Source: Actinomycetota bacterium
GTDB taxonomy: Bacteria; Actinomycetota; Acidimicrobiia; Acidimicrobiales; MedAcidi-G1
DNA: 64,000 nucleotides
Direction of reading: 5' to 3'
Assembly (NCBI GenBank): GCA_014381945.1
Contig: JACNKQ010000044.1
Span: forward strand, 1 to 64,000
Shown: positions 17,186 to 26,992 of the stretch, one piece after another
Layout: the number at the start of each line of letters is the position of its first letter
Position numbering within the stretch: the first letter of the stretch is position 1
Translations under genes and position numbers: made by a program
The notes under the pieces: model-generated
Told to the model about the DNA's origin: nothing
Databases searched by the model: none
The model's input: the letters and a program-made list of their open reading frames with translations, nothing else

Positions 17186-18657
17186 ACGCCGTCCGCGCCC
17201 CGGCGATCGTTGCGCTCCTGGCGCTGCTCATCGGCGCCGTCATGTTCGCCGTCGACCCCGAGGAACGGCTTCCCACCGATCATGTGGCATCGGCGGTCGC
17301 CGAGCGGGCGACAACCGAAGGCTCGGCCGATGTCTGGTTCTGCGAGGGCCCGACGCCCGGGGCGCCCGGGGTCGATGACCGGATCGTGGCCCTCACCAAC
17401 CCGACGGAGGCGCCGGTCGAGGGCCGCGTCACGGTCGTCGACGAGGGCGACCATCGGGTGGCGCGCACCTTCCAGATCGAGGCCGGTGAGCGCTTGGAGT
17501 TCCGACCCGGCCCGTTCGTCCCCGATGGCCGGTTCGCAGCGGTCACCGTCGAGGTCCCGGCGGGCGGGCTGTTCGTCGACCAGCGGATCGCCGGCGAGGC
17601 GTCCGCCGGGATGGACGCCGAGCCGTGCGCCACGGCCACCTCTGCAACCTGGCGGCATCCGTGGGGGACCACCGAGCGACCCGGCACGTCCGCCGTCCTG
17701 CTCCTCCACAACCCCTTCCCCGGCACGGCGGTAGCCGACATCCGCCTGATCGGCGACCTGGGACGCCGCGAGTCGCTCGACTCGCAGGGCATCGTGGTGG
17801 CCGGCCGCTCACTGGTCGCCTTCGACCTGACCGGGCGGATCGCCGACTCCGAGGTCGTCTCGGCCATCGTCGACGTGCGCGTCGGGCAACTGGTGTCGGC
17901 GCTGTACCAACACGGTGACGGCACCTCACCGAACGCCTGGCACGGCGTCGACCTCTCGCTGGGAGCGCCGGATGATGCAGGGCGACTGTTCCTTCCGGGC
18001 CCGCCCGGGGCTGGTGACCGTGCCTCGGTCGTGCTGCTCAACGCCGGTGGCGAGACGGTCGACGTCGAGGTCGTTCCGCATCCGGTTTCGGGTGATTTCT
18101 CCGTCGAACCCTTCCGGGTCGTCCTCCGCGCCGGCCGGAGGGAGGTTCTGGACCTGTTCGGGGACGGCCGACTCGACGGTGCGGGACCGTTCCTGATCGA
18201 GGTCCGGTCCCTCGACGGGCCGACCGTCTCGGCCACCCTCGTCACCCGCGCCGCCGTGGACCAGGAGGTGGGCCAGGCCCCTGTCGGGCTGGATGTCACC
18301 GGTGCCGTCGACCATGCCGCCACGACGTGGTGGGTGCGTTCCGATCGGGCACAGAGCGCAGGGTCGGCGTCACTGGTCGTGTTCAACCCGGCGGGGGCCG
18401 GCATCGCCTCAGTCGAACTGACCCTCGTTCAGATGGGCGAGGGCGCCATCGCAACCGAGGTCGGGGACACGGACGCATTCCTGCCCACCCACCTCGAACT
18501 GGACCCGGGAATGATGGTCGAGTTCGCCCTTCCGCCCGGAGTCGTGGAGATCGGGTCATCTGCCGCGATCGTCGTCGTGGCAAGGATGGACGGACCGTCC
18601 GGCCGGACCAGCTTCGTCGGGACAGCGGGCGCCGGGACGGTCGTTCGGCCCCAGTGA
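17182..18657 (+). CDS. DUF5719-like secreted/anchored protein
   Basis: A protein of 491 residues with one N-terminal hydrophobic segment (about 5-23), the rest being outside the cell. It is built of repeated beta-rich units with motifs like VALTNPTEAPVEGRVTV, VLLLHNPFPGTAVADIRL, VVLLNAGGETVDVEV and LVVFNPAGAGIASVELTL, which look like three to four Ig-like or beta-sandwich repeats. This matches my memory of the DUF5719 family that accompanies membrane GT2 genes in actinobacteria. Function unknown. It is translationally coupled to the giant GT2, so the two products probably work together. Convergent with the thioredoxin-like gene, 16 bases away. Confidence 0.75.
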   Translation: MNAVRAPAIVALLALLIGAVMFAVDPEERLPTDHVASAVAERATTEGSADVWFCEGPTPGAPGVDDRIVALTNPTEAPVEGRVTVVDEGDHRVARTFQIEAGERLEFRPGPFVPDGRFAAVTVEVPAGGLFVDQRIAGEASAGMDAEPCATATSATWRHPWGTTERPGTSAVLLLHNPFPGTAVADIRLIGDLGRRESLDSQGIVVAGRSLVAFDLTGRIADSEVVSAIVDVRVGQLVSALYQHGDGTSPNAWHGVDLSLGAPDDAGRLFLPGPPGAGDRASVVLLNAGGETVDVEVVPHPVSGDFSVEPFRVVLRAGRREVLDLFGDGRLDGAGPFLIEVRSLDGPTVSATLVTRAAVDQEVGQAPVGLDVTGAVDHAATTWWVRSDRAQSAGSASLVVFNPAGAGIASVELTLVQMGEGAIATEVGDTDAFLPTHLELDPGMMVEFALPPGVVEIGSSAAIVVVARMDGPSGRTSFVGTAGAGTVVRPQ

Positions 18658-18673
18658 GCGGCCCGCCGAACGA

Positions 18674-19117
18674 TCAGGAGGCGCTGCAGCCGTCCGGGAC
18701 CGAGCCGGGCTGCCGGACCTCGGCCAGCGACGCCCAGAGGTGCGTGCTGGTGACCGGACCCAGATGGTGGTGGCGCACGACGCCCTCGTCGTCGACGACC
18801 AGGACCAGCGGCACGGCATCGATCCCGTAGCGGTCGTGCACCTCGCGGTCGGCGTTCGACTCGACCTCGGCCACGGCCACCTCGGGGCTCTCGAGCGGAC
18901 GGGCACGGGACAGGACCCCGGCGCAGGCCTCGCAGGCCGAGCTGGTGAACACGGCTACCAGCCAGGGGGCCTCGGGTCGGGCGAAGTCGGATCTCCGCAC
19001 CTGTCCGGGAACCGTCCAACCGGTGCGTACGGGCCTGTGGTCGGTGCGCCGCTGGAGGAGGGCCGCCGCCGCTCCGGCGGCGGCGGCGACGCCGAGGAGG
19101 AGCAGGAGGCGGTCCAC
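18674..19117 (-). CDS. Membrane-anchored thioredoxin-like protein
   Basis: A protein of 147 residues. One N-terminal hydrophobic segment (about 3-21) is followed by a thioredoxin fold with the redox motif CEAC in VAVFTSSACEACAG, and the cis-proline region IDAVPLVLVVDDEG. The anchor suggests it works outside the membrane in disulfide exchange, for example on secreted proteins. It starts 3 bases after the ftsH stop, so it is co-transcribed with ftsH. The partner proteins are unknown; the convergent DUF5719/GT2 pair is only a neighbour. Confidence 0.83.
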   Translation of the reverse strand: MDRLLLLLGVAAAAGAAAALLQRRTDHRPVRTGWTVPGQVRRSDFARPEAPWLVAVFTSSACEACAGVLSRARPLESPEVAVAEVESNADREVHDRYGIDAVPLVLVVDDEGVVRHHHLGPVTSTHLWASLAEVRQPGSVPDGCSAS

Positions 19118-19120
19118 GGA

Positions 19121-21037
19121 TCAGTCGACGGAGGAGTGGTCCCCGACAGGGGCTTCGACGGCTGCGGTCGATTCGTCGGCCTGACCGTGCCCGGCGAGGG
19201 CCACCAGGCGGTCCACCTCGGCGCCGTCGATGGTCTCGTGTTCGAGCAGGGCCCGGGCGACGAGGTCCAGGGCGTGCCGGTGCCGGGCCAGGAGGTCACG
19301 GCACCGGGTCTCCTGGTCGGCGAGGATCCGCTGGACCTCCTCGTCGATCACCCGGGCCGTGTCGTCGCTGTAGTCGCGCGACGTCATCATGTCGTCGCCG
19401 AGGAACACCTTGTTCTGGCCGTCCCAGGCCATGGGTCCGAGGCGCTCGCTCATGCCCCATTCCCGCACCATCTTGCGGGCCAACTCGGTGGCACCCACGA
19501 GGTCGTTGTTGGCGCCGGTGGAGAAGACCCCGAAGACCATCTGCTCGGCGATGCGGCCCCCCATGCGCACCACGAGGGTGTCCTCGATGTAGTCCTGCCG
19601 GTAGAGGTGGCGCTCTTCTTCGGGGAGTTGCATCGTCACGCCGAGGGCCATGCCGCTGGGGATGATGGTGACCTTGTGGAGCGGGTCGGCGGTGGGGAGC
19701 ACTGCGGCACAGAGCGCATGGCCCGCCTCGTGGTAGGCGATGGCCTCCTTTTCGGCGTCGGTGAGCGCCATCGACTCGCGCTTCTGGCCCATGAGGATGC
19801 GATCCCTGGCGACCTCGAAGTGCTCGGCGTGGACGGTGTCGGCGCCCTCGCGGACGGCCACGAGGGCCGCCTCGTTGACCAGGTTCGACAGGTCCGCACC
19901 GCTCATCCCCGGGGTGCCACGGGCGACCACGCCCAGGTCGACGTCGTCGTCCATCTGCTTGCCCTTGACGTGCACGCCGAGGATCTCGCGCCGGTCCTCG
20001 AGTTCGGGCAACGGCACGACCACCTGGCGGTCGAAGCGGCCGGGGCGCAGCAGGGCCGGGTCGAGGATGTCGGGGCGGTTGGTGGCGGCCATCATCACGA
20101 TGCCCTCGCTGCTCTCGAAGCCGTCCATCTCGGAGAGCATCTGGTTGAGGGTCTGCTCGCGTTCGTCGTGGCCGCCGCCGAGGCCGGCGCCCCGCTTGCG
20201 TCCGATGGAGTCGATCTCGTCGATGAAGATGATCGCCTTGCCCATCTTGCGGGCCGATTCGAACAGGTCGCGGACCCGGCTGGCGCCGACGCCCACGAAC
20301 ATCTCCATGAAGTCGGAGCCGGTGACCGAGAGGAACGGAACGCCCGCCTCGCCGGCGACGGCGCGGGCGATGAGGGTCTTGCCGGTGCCGGGCGGGCCGA
20401 CGAGGAGGATCCCCTTCGGGACCCTGGCCCCGATCTCGGCGAAGCGCTCGGGGGCCTTGAGGAAGTCGACGACCTCGCGTATCTCCTGCTTGACGCCCGT
20501 GTAGCCGGCGACGTCGTCGAAGGTCGTGCCGGGACGCTCGGACGAGTAGGTCTTGGCCCGGGAGCGCCCGATCGACATCATGGAACCCATCTGGCCCTGG
20601 GCACGTCGGCTCATCCACCAGAAGAACAGGATGATCAGGCCGACCGGGAGCAGCAGGGGCAGCCAGGTCTGGAGCACACCGGGCTCCGGGGTGTTGAACT
20701 CGACGGCCGCCCTGCTGTCGGCCAGCAGGGTCCGGTCGTCGGGCGAGAGCTCGAGCGGGCCGGTGGTGGTGAAGCCGGTTCCGTCTGCGTGGTGGAAGTC
20801 GATGCGGCCGGTCTGGTTGTCGATCAGGATGTCGGTGACGGTGCCGGCGGCCACATCGTCGAGGAACTGGTCGTAGGTGACGTCCTCGCTGGACTCGCTG
20901 GGCAGCATCGAGGAGAACAGCAGGACGCTGGTCAACAGGCCCAGCACGACCCAGACCCCCCATCTGGGCCACCCACGTGCGCGGCCCGGGCCCCTGCGCT
21001 CTGGTCCGGGGGCCTGCTGCGGCCGCTTGTCGTCCAT
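19121..21037 (-). CDS. ftsH: ATP-dependent zinc metalloprotease FtsH
   Basis: A membrane-bound AAA+ protease that degrades misfolded membrane proteins and short-lived regulators. The 638-residue protein has two membrane segments (about 28-43 and 125-142) flanking an extracytoplasmic domain, Walker A GPPGTGKT (214-221), Walker [12 protein letters not shown], the second region of homology [20 protein letters not shown] and the zinc motif HEAGH. Length is normal for the family. ATG 21037 has a TACGAT box 6 bases upstream, so the transcript is probably leaderless. Confidence 0.98.
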   Translation of the reverse strand: MDDKRPQQAPGPERRGPGRARGWPRWGVWVVLGLLTSVLLFSSMLPSESSEDVTYDQFLDDVAAGTVTDILIDNQTGRIDFHHADGTGFTTTGPLELSPDDRTLLADSRAAVEFNTPEPGVLQTWLPLLLPVGLIILFFWWMSRRAQGQMGSMMSIGRSRAKTYSSERPGTTFDDVAGYTGVKQEIREVVDFLKAPERFAEIGARVPKGILLVGPPGTGKTLIARAVAGEAGVPFLSVTGSDFMEMFVGVGASRVRDLFESARKMGKAIIFIDEIDSIGRKRGAGLGGGHDEREQTLNQMLSEMDGFESSEGIVMMAATNRPDILDPALLRPGRFDRQVVVPLPELEDRREILGVHVKGKQMDDDVDLGVVARGTPGMSGADLSNLVNEAALVAVREGADTVHAEHFEVARDRILMGQKRESMALTDAEKEAIAYHEAGHALCAAVLPTADPLHKVTIIPSGMALGVTMQLPEEERHLYRQDYIEDTLVVRMGGRIAEQMVFGVFSTGANNDLVGATELARKMVREWGMSERLGPMAWDGQNKVFLGDDMMTSRDYSDDTARVIDEEVQRILADQETRCRDLLARHRHALDLVARALLEHETIDGAEVDRLVALAGHGQADESTAAVEAPVGDHSSVD

Positions 21038-21043
21038 GGTCCC

Positions 21044-21049
21044 ATCGTA
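21044..21049 (-). promoter_or_regulatory. Putative -10 box of ftsH
   Basis: TACGAT on the minus strand, 6 bases before the ATG at 21037. Confidence 0.5.
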
Positions 21050-21119
21050 CGGGGCGGGTCCACGGCTCGGGCCCCGGGCCCAGGCCGCGTGCCGATGCGG
21101 TCGCCGGTGGGACCCTCGC

Positions 21120-21125
21120 TAGGGT
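21120..21125 (+). promoter_or_regulatory. Putative -10 box of the CPBP protease gene
   Basis: TAGGGT, 7 bases before the ATG at 21133; divergent from the ftsH box. Confidence 0.5.
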
Positions 21126-21132
21126 GCGCCCG

Positions 21133-21849
21133 ATGAACGGCCCGCCTGTCGATCCGGCCGACCCGGCCGTCGCCGAGATCCCGTGGGGCGTCCGCCACGT
21201 GGCGGCCGGACTGGCGATCGGCTGGGCGGTGACGGTCCTCGTGCAGGCCGCCCTCATGTTCCTGGATGCCTACGAGGTCGGCGAGGAACTCTCGCTCGAA
21301 GCGGTGTCGGTGTTCCAGATGGCGCTCTGGTTCGGGTTGTTAGGCGTTCCGGTCTGGATCGTGTCGAACCGGGGGCTCGACTGGTCGGTGCTCGGGTTGT
21401 CCATCGAGCGCCGTGACATCCTCCCGGGCCTCGCCATCGGCGTGTTCGCACAGGCGATCGCCGTGCCCGTCGTCTATGCCCCGATCCTGTTGTTCAGCGA
21501 CGACCTCGACGTCTCCGAGAATGCACGCACGCTGGTCGACAAGGCCGACGGCTTCGGGGTGGTGCTGCTCGCCCTGGTCGTGGTCGTGGGGGCACCCGTC
21601 GTCGAGGAGGTCTTCTTCCGCGGGCTCGCCCTGCGGGCATTCGAGCGGCACCTCGGTCAACGGCCGGGGCTGGTGGTCTCGGCCGTCGTGTTCGGCCTGG
21701 TCCACTTCCAGGTCCTGCAGTTCCCGGCGCTGGCGCTGTTCGGCCTGATTGCCGGCTGGCTGGCACAACGCGACGGCCGCCTCGGACGGGCGATCTGGGC
21801 CCACGTCGGGTTCAACGCATGGACGGTGGGGCTGCTGCTGTGGATGTGA
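21133..21849 (+). CDS. CPBP-family intramembrane metalloprotease
   Basis: A protein of 238 residues with about six to seven hydrophobic segments. It has the three CPBP/Abi motifs: VVEEVFFRGLALRAFE (EExxxR), FGLVHFQ and HVGFNAW. These residues form the active site in Rce1-type glutamyl proteases. Substrate is unknown; bacterial members have been linked to bacteriocin self-immunity or envelope processing. The ATG is fixed by a TAGGGT box 7 bases upstream. Its stop overlaps the GTG of the next gene. Confidence 0.88.
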   Translation: MNGPPVDPADPAVAEIPWGVRHVAAGLAIGWAVTVLVQAALMFLDAYEVGEELSLEAVSVFQMALWFGLLGVPVWIVSNRGLDWSVLGLSIERRDILPGLAIGVFAQAIAVPVVYAPILLFSDDLDVSENARTLVDKADGFGVVLLALVVVVGAPVVEEVFFRGLALRAFERHLGQRPGLVVSAVVFGLVHFQVLQFPALALFGLIAGWLAQRDGRLGRAIWAHVGFNAWTVGLLLWM

Positions 21850-24434
21850 CCGTGCACGTGGAGCCCGAGGAACCCGGGCAGGCCGCTCCCACCGGACCTC
21901 CCGGGCCGCGGCGGCACCTGGGCCTGACGGCCACCGGCTGGGTGACGCTGTTCTGCGTCGGCCTCTCCACCTTCTTCGTGTTCATGATGGTGAACCCCGG
22001 TGGCGTGCTGTTCACGAGGAGCACCCCCACCGGGGGCGACCTCGGCGCCCACGTCTGGGGGCCTGCATTCCTGCGCGACGAGGTGCTGCCCCGGTTCCGC
22101 CTGACCGGCTGGACCCCGGACTGGTACGCCGGGTTCCCCGCCTACCACTTCTACATGGTCGTGCCGATGCTCATGGTCGTGGCGGTCGACGTCGGCCTGC
22201 TCGTGCCGCTGGCCCTTCCGGTGTCGGCCCTGGCGGTCGCAGGGCTCGTCCGCGTGGTCCGTCGCCGCCCACGGGGCTGGGTGCCGATGGCGTGGGCGCT
22301 GGGATGCGCCGCGTTCCTCGTCTGGCCCGTCCACTACGGCATGGCGATCAAGCTCGTGGCGGTCGCCGGCCTGGTCGCCATGCCGGCCGCCGGCTGGGCC
22401 CTGGGCCGCCTCTCCGGCCTGCCCTTCCCGGGCCCCGCCCTGCTGTCGGCGGCGACCCTGCTGTTCGTGTTCGACCGCTCGTTCAACATCATGGGCGGCA
22501 ACCTCATGTCGACGATGGCGGGGGAGTTCGCCTTCGCCCTCGCCGTCCCCGCCTGCCTCGTCTACATCGGCCTCATGGTGCGGGGCATCGAGACGGGCCG
22601 TGACCGGGCCTGGGCGGCGCTGCTCCTCGCCCTCACGGGCCTCTGCCACCTCCTGGTGGCGTTCTTCGCCCTGGTCGCCACCGGCGTGGCCCTACTGCTG
22701 CGCCCCGGTCGGGCGACGCTGCGCTGGCTGACCGGCACGGGGGCCCTGGCCGGGCTGCTGGCGGCGTTCTGGGTGCTTCCCTTCTGGTGGCGCAGCGACC
22801 ACCTCAACGACATGTCCTGGACCAAGCTGACGCGCTTCCGCTCCTACCTCTGGGACCGCGAGAGCCTGGCGGCGGACTTCCTCACGAACGACCCGCCCCT
22901 GCAACCGGTGCTCATCGCAGCCCTGGTCGGTGCTGTCCTCTCCTTGCTGTTCCGACGCCGCCTCGGCATGGTGCTCGCCGGCACCGGCCTGCTCCTGCTG
23001 CTGGCCTTCATCCACCTCCCGGAGGGGCGCCTGTACAACGGACGGATCCTCCCGGCGTACTACCTGTGCGCCTACCTCCTGGCCGCCCTTGCCGTGGCCG
23101 AGGTCCTGCGCCTGCTGGGCCGTCTCCTCGACGGGCTCATCGGCAGACAGGGCTGGCGGGGCAGGGGTGGCCGAGGGCTGGCAGGGATCGGGGCGGTGGG
23201 CATCACGCTCGTCACGGTCGTGATACTGGCGCTGCCGCTGCGCGCCCTGCCCGGCGGCTCCATGGAGGGCAACTCGTACAGGTGGCTGGGCCTCGAGACC
23301 GAGGAGCTGAACCTCGGACGCTCGTGGGCGCGCTGGAACTTCGACGGCTACGAGGCCCGCACCGGCGACTCCACGGGCGGGGGATGGGACGAACTGCGGG
23401 AGTTCACGGCCACGCTGGAGGCGGTAGCCGACGAACACGGCTGCGGTCGCCTCATGTGGGAGTACAACAAGGACCTCACGAGGTACGGCACGCCGATGTC
23501 GCTGATGCTCATACCGCTGTGGACCGACGGCTGCATCGGTTCGATGGAGGGCCTCTACTTCGAGTCCTCGACCACCACGCCGTTCCACTTCCTCGTCCAG
23601 TCGGAGCTCTCGGTGGGGCCATCCAGGGCCCAGCGCTACCTGCCGTACCGGGGCTTCAACCTCGAACAGGGGCTCGGGCACCTCCAGCAGCTCGGGGTGC
23701 CCTACTACGCGGCCTTCTCCGAGCGCCCCGTCAGCGAGGCCCGTGCGCATCCGGGGTACACCGAGGTCGCCAACAGCGGGCCCTGGACCATCTTCCTCGT
23801 GGCCGACGCCCCGCTGGTCGAGGGCCTCGACCTCGAGCCCGCCGTCTACACCGACGTCGAACACGCCACCTGGCTGGATCCGGCCGTCGACGTCTTCCAG
23901 GCCGACCCCGGTGCGGTTCCCCGCACGGTCGGGGGCCCCGAGGAATGGCAACGGGTGGCGTCCGACGAACAGCCCGAGCGGGTGGAGTTGCAAGCGGTGG
24001 CCGTCTCCGACATCGAGGCCGGGGTCGACAGCGTGTCGTTCACCGTCGACCGGGTCGGTGTGCCCGTCGTGGTCAAGGTCTCGTACTTTCCCAACTGGGA
24101 GGTCGACGGCGCCGACGGGCCGTGGCGCATCACCCCGAACCTCATGGTGGTCGTCCCGACGGAGGAATCGGTCTCCCTCTCGTACGGCCGGACAGGCATC
24201 GACATGCTCGCCATGCTCCTGACCTTCGTGGGCCTCGTCGCCCTCGTCGTGCTCTGGCGCCGTCGGGAACCAACCTGGCCGATGGACGCCTGGTATGACG
24301 TGCTCGAGGCCACCCCCGACGTCGGAGCGGCACTCGACCGATGGGTCGACCGCCGGGAGGAGTCGCACAACCCACCGGACCCGGTCGAGGCCGACACCGG
24401 TGGAGACCCGGAGCCCGCCGGAGAGATCGCATGA
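21846..24434 (+). CDS. Large polytopic membrane protein, GT-C / PTPS-related type
   Basis: A protein of 862 residues. After about 25 soluble residues come some 11-12 membrane segments up to about residue 460, then an extracytoplasmic domain of about 310 residues and a final membrane segment near residue 795. The first loop reads GGDLGAHVWGPAFLRDEVLP followed by TPDWYAGFPAYHFYMVVP, like the acidic first loop of GT-C transferases and the membrane family misnamed 6-pyruvoyl-tetrahydropterin synthase-related. It probably uses a lipid-linked sugar outside the membrane. The GTG at 21846 overlaps the previous stop (GTGA); an ATG at 21819 would overlap by 31 bases. It is coupled to the next gene (ATGA), which may supply the polyprenyl-phosphate sugar. 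Confidence 0.78.
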   Translation: MTVHVEPEEPGQAAPTGPPGPRRHLGLTATGWVTLFCVGLSTFFVFMMVNPGGVLFTRSTPTGGDLGAHVWGPAFLRDEVLPRFRLTGWTPDWYAGFPAYHFYMVVPMLMVVAVDVGLLVPLALPVSALAVAGLVRVVRRRPRGWVPMAWALGCAAFLVWPVHYGMAIKLVAVAGLVAMPAAGWALGRLSGLPFPGPALLSAATLLFVFDRSFNIMGGNLMSTMAGEFAFALAVPACLVYIGLMVRGIETGRDRAWAALLLALTGLCHLLVAFFALVATGVALLLRPGRATLRWLTGTGALAGLLAAFWVLPFWWRSDHLNDMSWTKLTRFRSYLWDRESLAADFLTNDPPLQPVLIAALVGAVLSLLFRRRLGMVLAGTGLLLLLAFIHLPEGRLYNGRILPAYYLCAYLLAALAVAEVLRLLGRLLDGLIGRQGWRGRGGRGLAGIGAVGITLVTVVILALPLRALPGGSMEGNSYRWLGLETEELNLGRSWARWNFDGYEARTGDSTGGGWDELREFTATLEAVADEHGCGRLMWEYNKDLTRYGTPMSLMLIPLWTDGCIGSMEGLYFESSTTTPFHFLVQSELSVGPSRAQRYLPYRGFNLEQGLGHLQQLGVPYYAAFSERPVSEARAHPGYTEVANSGPWTIFLVADAPLVEGLDLEPAVYTDVEHATWLDPAVDVFQADPGAVPRTVGGPEEWQRVASDEQPERVELQAVAVSDIEAGVDSVSFTVDRVGVPVVVKVSYFPNWEVDGADGPWRITPNLMVVVPTEESVSLSYGRTGIDMLAMLLTFVGLVALVVLWRRREPTWPMDAWYDVLEATPDVGAALDRWVDRREESHNPPDPVEADTGGDPEPAGEIA

Positions 24435-25615
24435 GGGAACGGCTGCGCCGGTTCGCCGTCGTCGGCCTCGTCGCCACGACCGTCGACATCGTGCTGCTCG
24501 TGGTGCTGCGCCGGGCCGGATGCACGCTGCTAGTCGCCGACCTGGCGGCTCTGGCCGCAGCGGCGCTGGTGGCACGGCCCCTGCACCGGCTGATCACACT
24601 GCGCGACGACCCGTTCGCCCGCTGGATCCGGTCACCCGGCCTCTTCGTCTCGGTCGTGCTGACCGCCGGTGCGGTCGACCTGCTGGTCCTGGCCCTGCTG
24701 GCCCCGTCCGAACCCGGGTCGGGCGACCTCGCAGCCAAGGCGGTCGCCGTCGCCGCGGCCGCCATCGTCCGGAGCCTGGCCTACCGGACGATCCTGTTCC
24801 GGGTGATCCGGCGCGAACAGGACGAGCCGGCCAACCGGCCACCGCCAGAGGGCGCCCTCCGGCTCTCGGTGGTCGTCCCCGCCTACCGCGAGGCCGATCG
24901 CATCGCAGCGACCGTGTCCCGCATCCGGGCGGAGCTCGCCACCGTGGTCGACCGGTCCGACCTCGAGGTCGTCGTCGCCGACGACGGGTCCGAGGACGGG
25001 ACGGCCGACGCAGCAGAGGCCGCCGGTGCCGACGTCGTGGTCCGACTGGACCGCAACCGGGGCAAGGGGGCGGCACTCCGGGAGGGCGTCCGGGCAGCGT
25101 CCGGACGCACCGTCGTGTTCACCGACGCCGACCTCGCCTACGCACCGTCCCAGGTCGCAGGCCTGCTCGACGCCGTCGAATCGGGGTACGACATGGTCGT
25201 CGGCAGCCGCCGCCACGCCGGCTCGCAGGACGTCGCCCGTGCCGGACGCCTCCGGCAGGCCGGCGGGCGCCTCGTCAACCTGGCGACCCACGCCCTGCTC
25301 CTCGGCCAGTACCGGGACACCCAGTGCGGGCTCAAGGCGTTCCGGGCCGACGTCGCCGGGGCGCTGTTCGACGCCACCACCATCGACGGCTTCGCATTCG
25401 ACGTCGAGCTGTTCCACCTCGCCGAGCGTTGGCGCCTGACCCTGGCGGAGGTCCCAGTACAGGTCGAGCACTCCGAGCGCACGACCGTGCGCGCCCTCCA
25501 CGACGGGCTCGCCATGCTGGGCAACCTCGTGCTCATCCGCCAACGGGCCCGACGTGGCGCCTACCCCGTCGATGCGGGCCTTGCGGCCCCGGGTAGCGTC
25601 TCCGCCGATGGGTGA
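24431..25615 (+). CDS. GtrA-like membrane domain fused to polyprenyl-phosphate glycosyltransferase (GT2)
   Basis: A protein of 394 residues. Residues 1-125 form four hydrophobic segments beginning RRFAVVGLVATTVDIVLL, as in GtrA flippase-like proteins. Residues about 140-365 are a GT2 domain of the dolichyl-phosphate glucosyltransferase (ALG5) type: LSVVVPAYREADRI, DDGSEDGT, RNRGKGAALREG, TDADLAYAP and GSRRHAGSQD. The natural reading is a single protein that makes a polyprenyl-phosphate sugar and helps to move it across the membrane. In most fusions I know of, GtrA is C-terminal; here it is N-terminal. The start overlaps the preceding stop; the 3' end overlaps manB by 8 bases. Confidence 0.85.
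   Translation: MRERLRRFAVVGLVATTVDIVLLVVLRRAGCTLLVADLAALAAAALVARPLHRLITLRDDPFARWIRSPGLFVSVVLTAGAVDLLVLALLAPSEPGSGDLAAKAVAVAAAAIVRSLAYRTILFRVIRREQDEPANRPPPEGALRLSVVVPAYREADRIAATVSRIRAELATVVDRSDLEVVVADDGSEDGTADAAEAAGADVVVRLDRNRGKGAALREGVRAASGRTVVFTDADLAYAPSQVAGLLDAVESGYDMVVGSRRHAGSQDVARAGRLRQAGGRLVNLATHALLLGQYRDTQCGLKAFRADVAGALFDATTIDGFAFDVELFHLAERWRLTLAEVPVQVEHSERTTVRALHDGLAMLGNLVLIRQRARRGAYPVDAGLAAPGSVSADG
25594..25599 (+). promoter_or_regulatory. Putative -10 box of manB
   Basis: TAGCGT inside the end of the preceding gene, 8 bases before the ATG at 25608. Confidence 0.5.
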
Positions 25616-26969
25616 TGCGGCGGCGGTGTTCAAGGCGTACGACGTACGTGGGCTGGTGCCCGGCGAACTCGACGCCGACCTGACACGCTCGATCGGTGGG
25701 GCCTTCGCCCGGCTCGTCCGCTCCGAGGAGCCCGCAACGACCTCGGTGGCCGTAGCCCGCGACATGCGCCCGAGCGGTGCAGAACTCTCGGCGGCCTTCA
25801 CCGAAGGCGTCACCGCCCTGGGCCTCGACGTCGTCGACATCGGCCTGGCATCGACCGACATGCTCTACTACGCATCCGGTCACCTCGGGATCCCCGGAGC
25901 GGTGTTCACCGCCAGCCACAACCCCGCCGGGTACAACGGCATCAAGATGTGCCTCTCCGCCGCCCGGCCCATCGGGGGCGACATGGGCCTCGGAGCAATG
26001 CGCGACGACGTGCTCGCAGGCCCAGGCGACGCCTATGCAGGCAGGCCCGGCAGCGTCACGACGGTCGACCTGCTCGACGGGTTCGCCGACCATGTCCGGT
26101 CGTTCGTCGACGTACCGGCACTCCGACCGCTCCGGGTGATCGCCGACACGGCGAACGGCATGGGCGGCCTCGTGGTCCCGGCCGTGTTCGAGGCTCTGCC
26201 GTTCGACCTCGAGGTGCTCTTCGCCGAACTCGACGGCACGTTCCCCAACCACCCCGCCGACCCCATCCAGCCGGAAAACCTCGTCGACCTCCGGGAACGG
26301 GTGCTCGCCACGGGAGCGGACGTGGGGCTCGCCTTCGACGGCGACGCCGACCGGGTCTTTCTGGTCGACGAGCTCGGCCGGCCGGTCTCCGGCACGTTGA
26401 CCACGGCGCTCGTCGCACGGTCGGTCCTGCAGAGGGAGCCCGGAGCGACGATCGTGCACAACCTCATCTGCGGCAGCGTGGTCCCCGAGGTCATCGCCGA
26501 GGGTGGGGGACATGCGATCCGGACGAGGGTCGGCCATTCTTTCATCAAGGCGGTCATGGCCGACGAGGGTGCCGCCTTCGGTGGCGAGCACTCCGGCCAC
26601 TACTACTTCCGCGACAACTGGCGGGCCGACTCCGGCCTGATCGCCGCCCTCACCGTGCTCGAGGAGCTCTCGAGATCGGAGGGGACGCTGAGCGGGCTGC
26701 TCGAGCCATTCGACCGCTACGCCGCCTCGGGCGAGATCAACTCCCGGGTGGATGACCCCGCAGCGGTGATCGACCGGGTGGCACAGCACTACGCTGACTC
26801 TCCACAGGACCGACTCGACGGCCTCACCGTCGAACCCGGCGGCTGGTGGTTCAACCTCCGACCGTCGAACACGGAGCCGCTGCTCCGACTCAACCTCGAG
26901 GCCGCCGATGCCGAATCCTGTGCCGCACGCGTGGCCGAGGTCAGGGCACTGATCGACGCCGCAGGCTGA
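25608..26969 (+). CDS. manB: Phosphomannomutase/phosphoglucomutase
   Basis: Interconverts mannose-6-phosphate and mannose-1-phosphate (possibly also the glucose phosphates). The 453-residue alpha-D-phosphohexomutase has the phosphoserine loop TASHNPAGYNGIK (S103), the metal-binding FDGDADRVF (about 243-250), the sugar-binding GGEHSGHYYF and the phosphate-binding RPSNTEPLLRLN at the end. The ATG at 25608 fits a TAGCGT box 8 bases upstream. It opens the manB-trm112-manA-tobH run, a gene set also grouped in mycobacteria. Confidence 0.96.
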   Translation: MGDAAAVFKAYDVRGLVPGELDADLTRSIGGAFARLVRSEEPATTSVAVARDMRPSGAELSAAFTEGVTALGLDVVDIGLASTDMLYYASGHLGIPGAVFTASHNPAGYNGIKMCLSAARPIGGDMGLGAMRDDVLAGPGDAYAGRPGSVTTVDLLDGFADHVRSFVDVPALRPLRVIADTANGMGGLVVPAVFEALPFDLEVLFAELDGTFPNHPADPIQPENLVDLRERVLATGADVGLAFDGDADRVFLVDELGRPVSGTLTTALVARSVLQREPGATIVHNLICGSVVPEVIAEGGGHAIRTRVGHSFIKAVMADEGAAFGGEHSGHYYFRDNWRADSGLIAALTVLEELSRSEGTLSGLLEPFDRYAASGEINSRVDDPAAVIDRVAQHYADSPQDRLDGLTVEPGGWWFNLRPSNTEPLLRLNLEAADAESCAARVAEVRALIDAAG

Positions 26970-26992
26970 CCGCCCGACCGGAGGAACCGACG

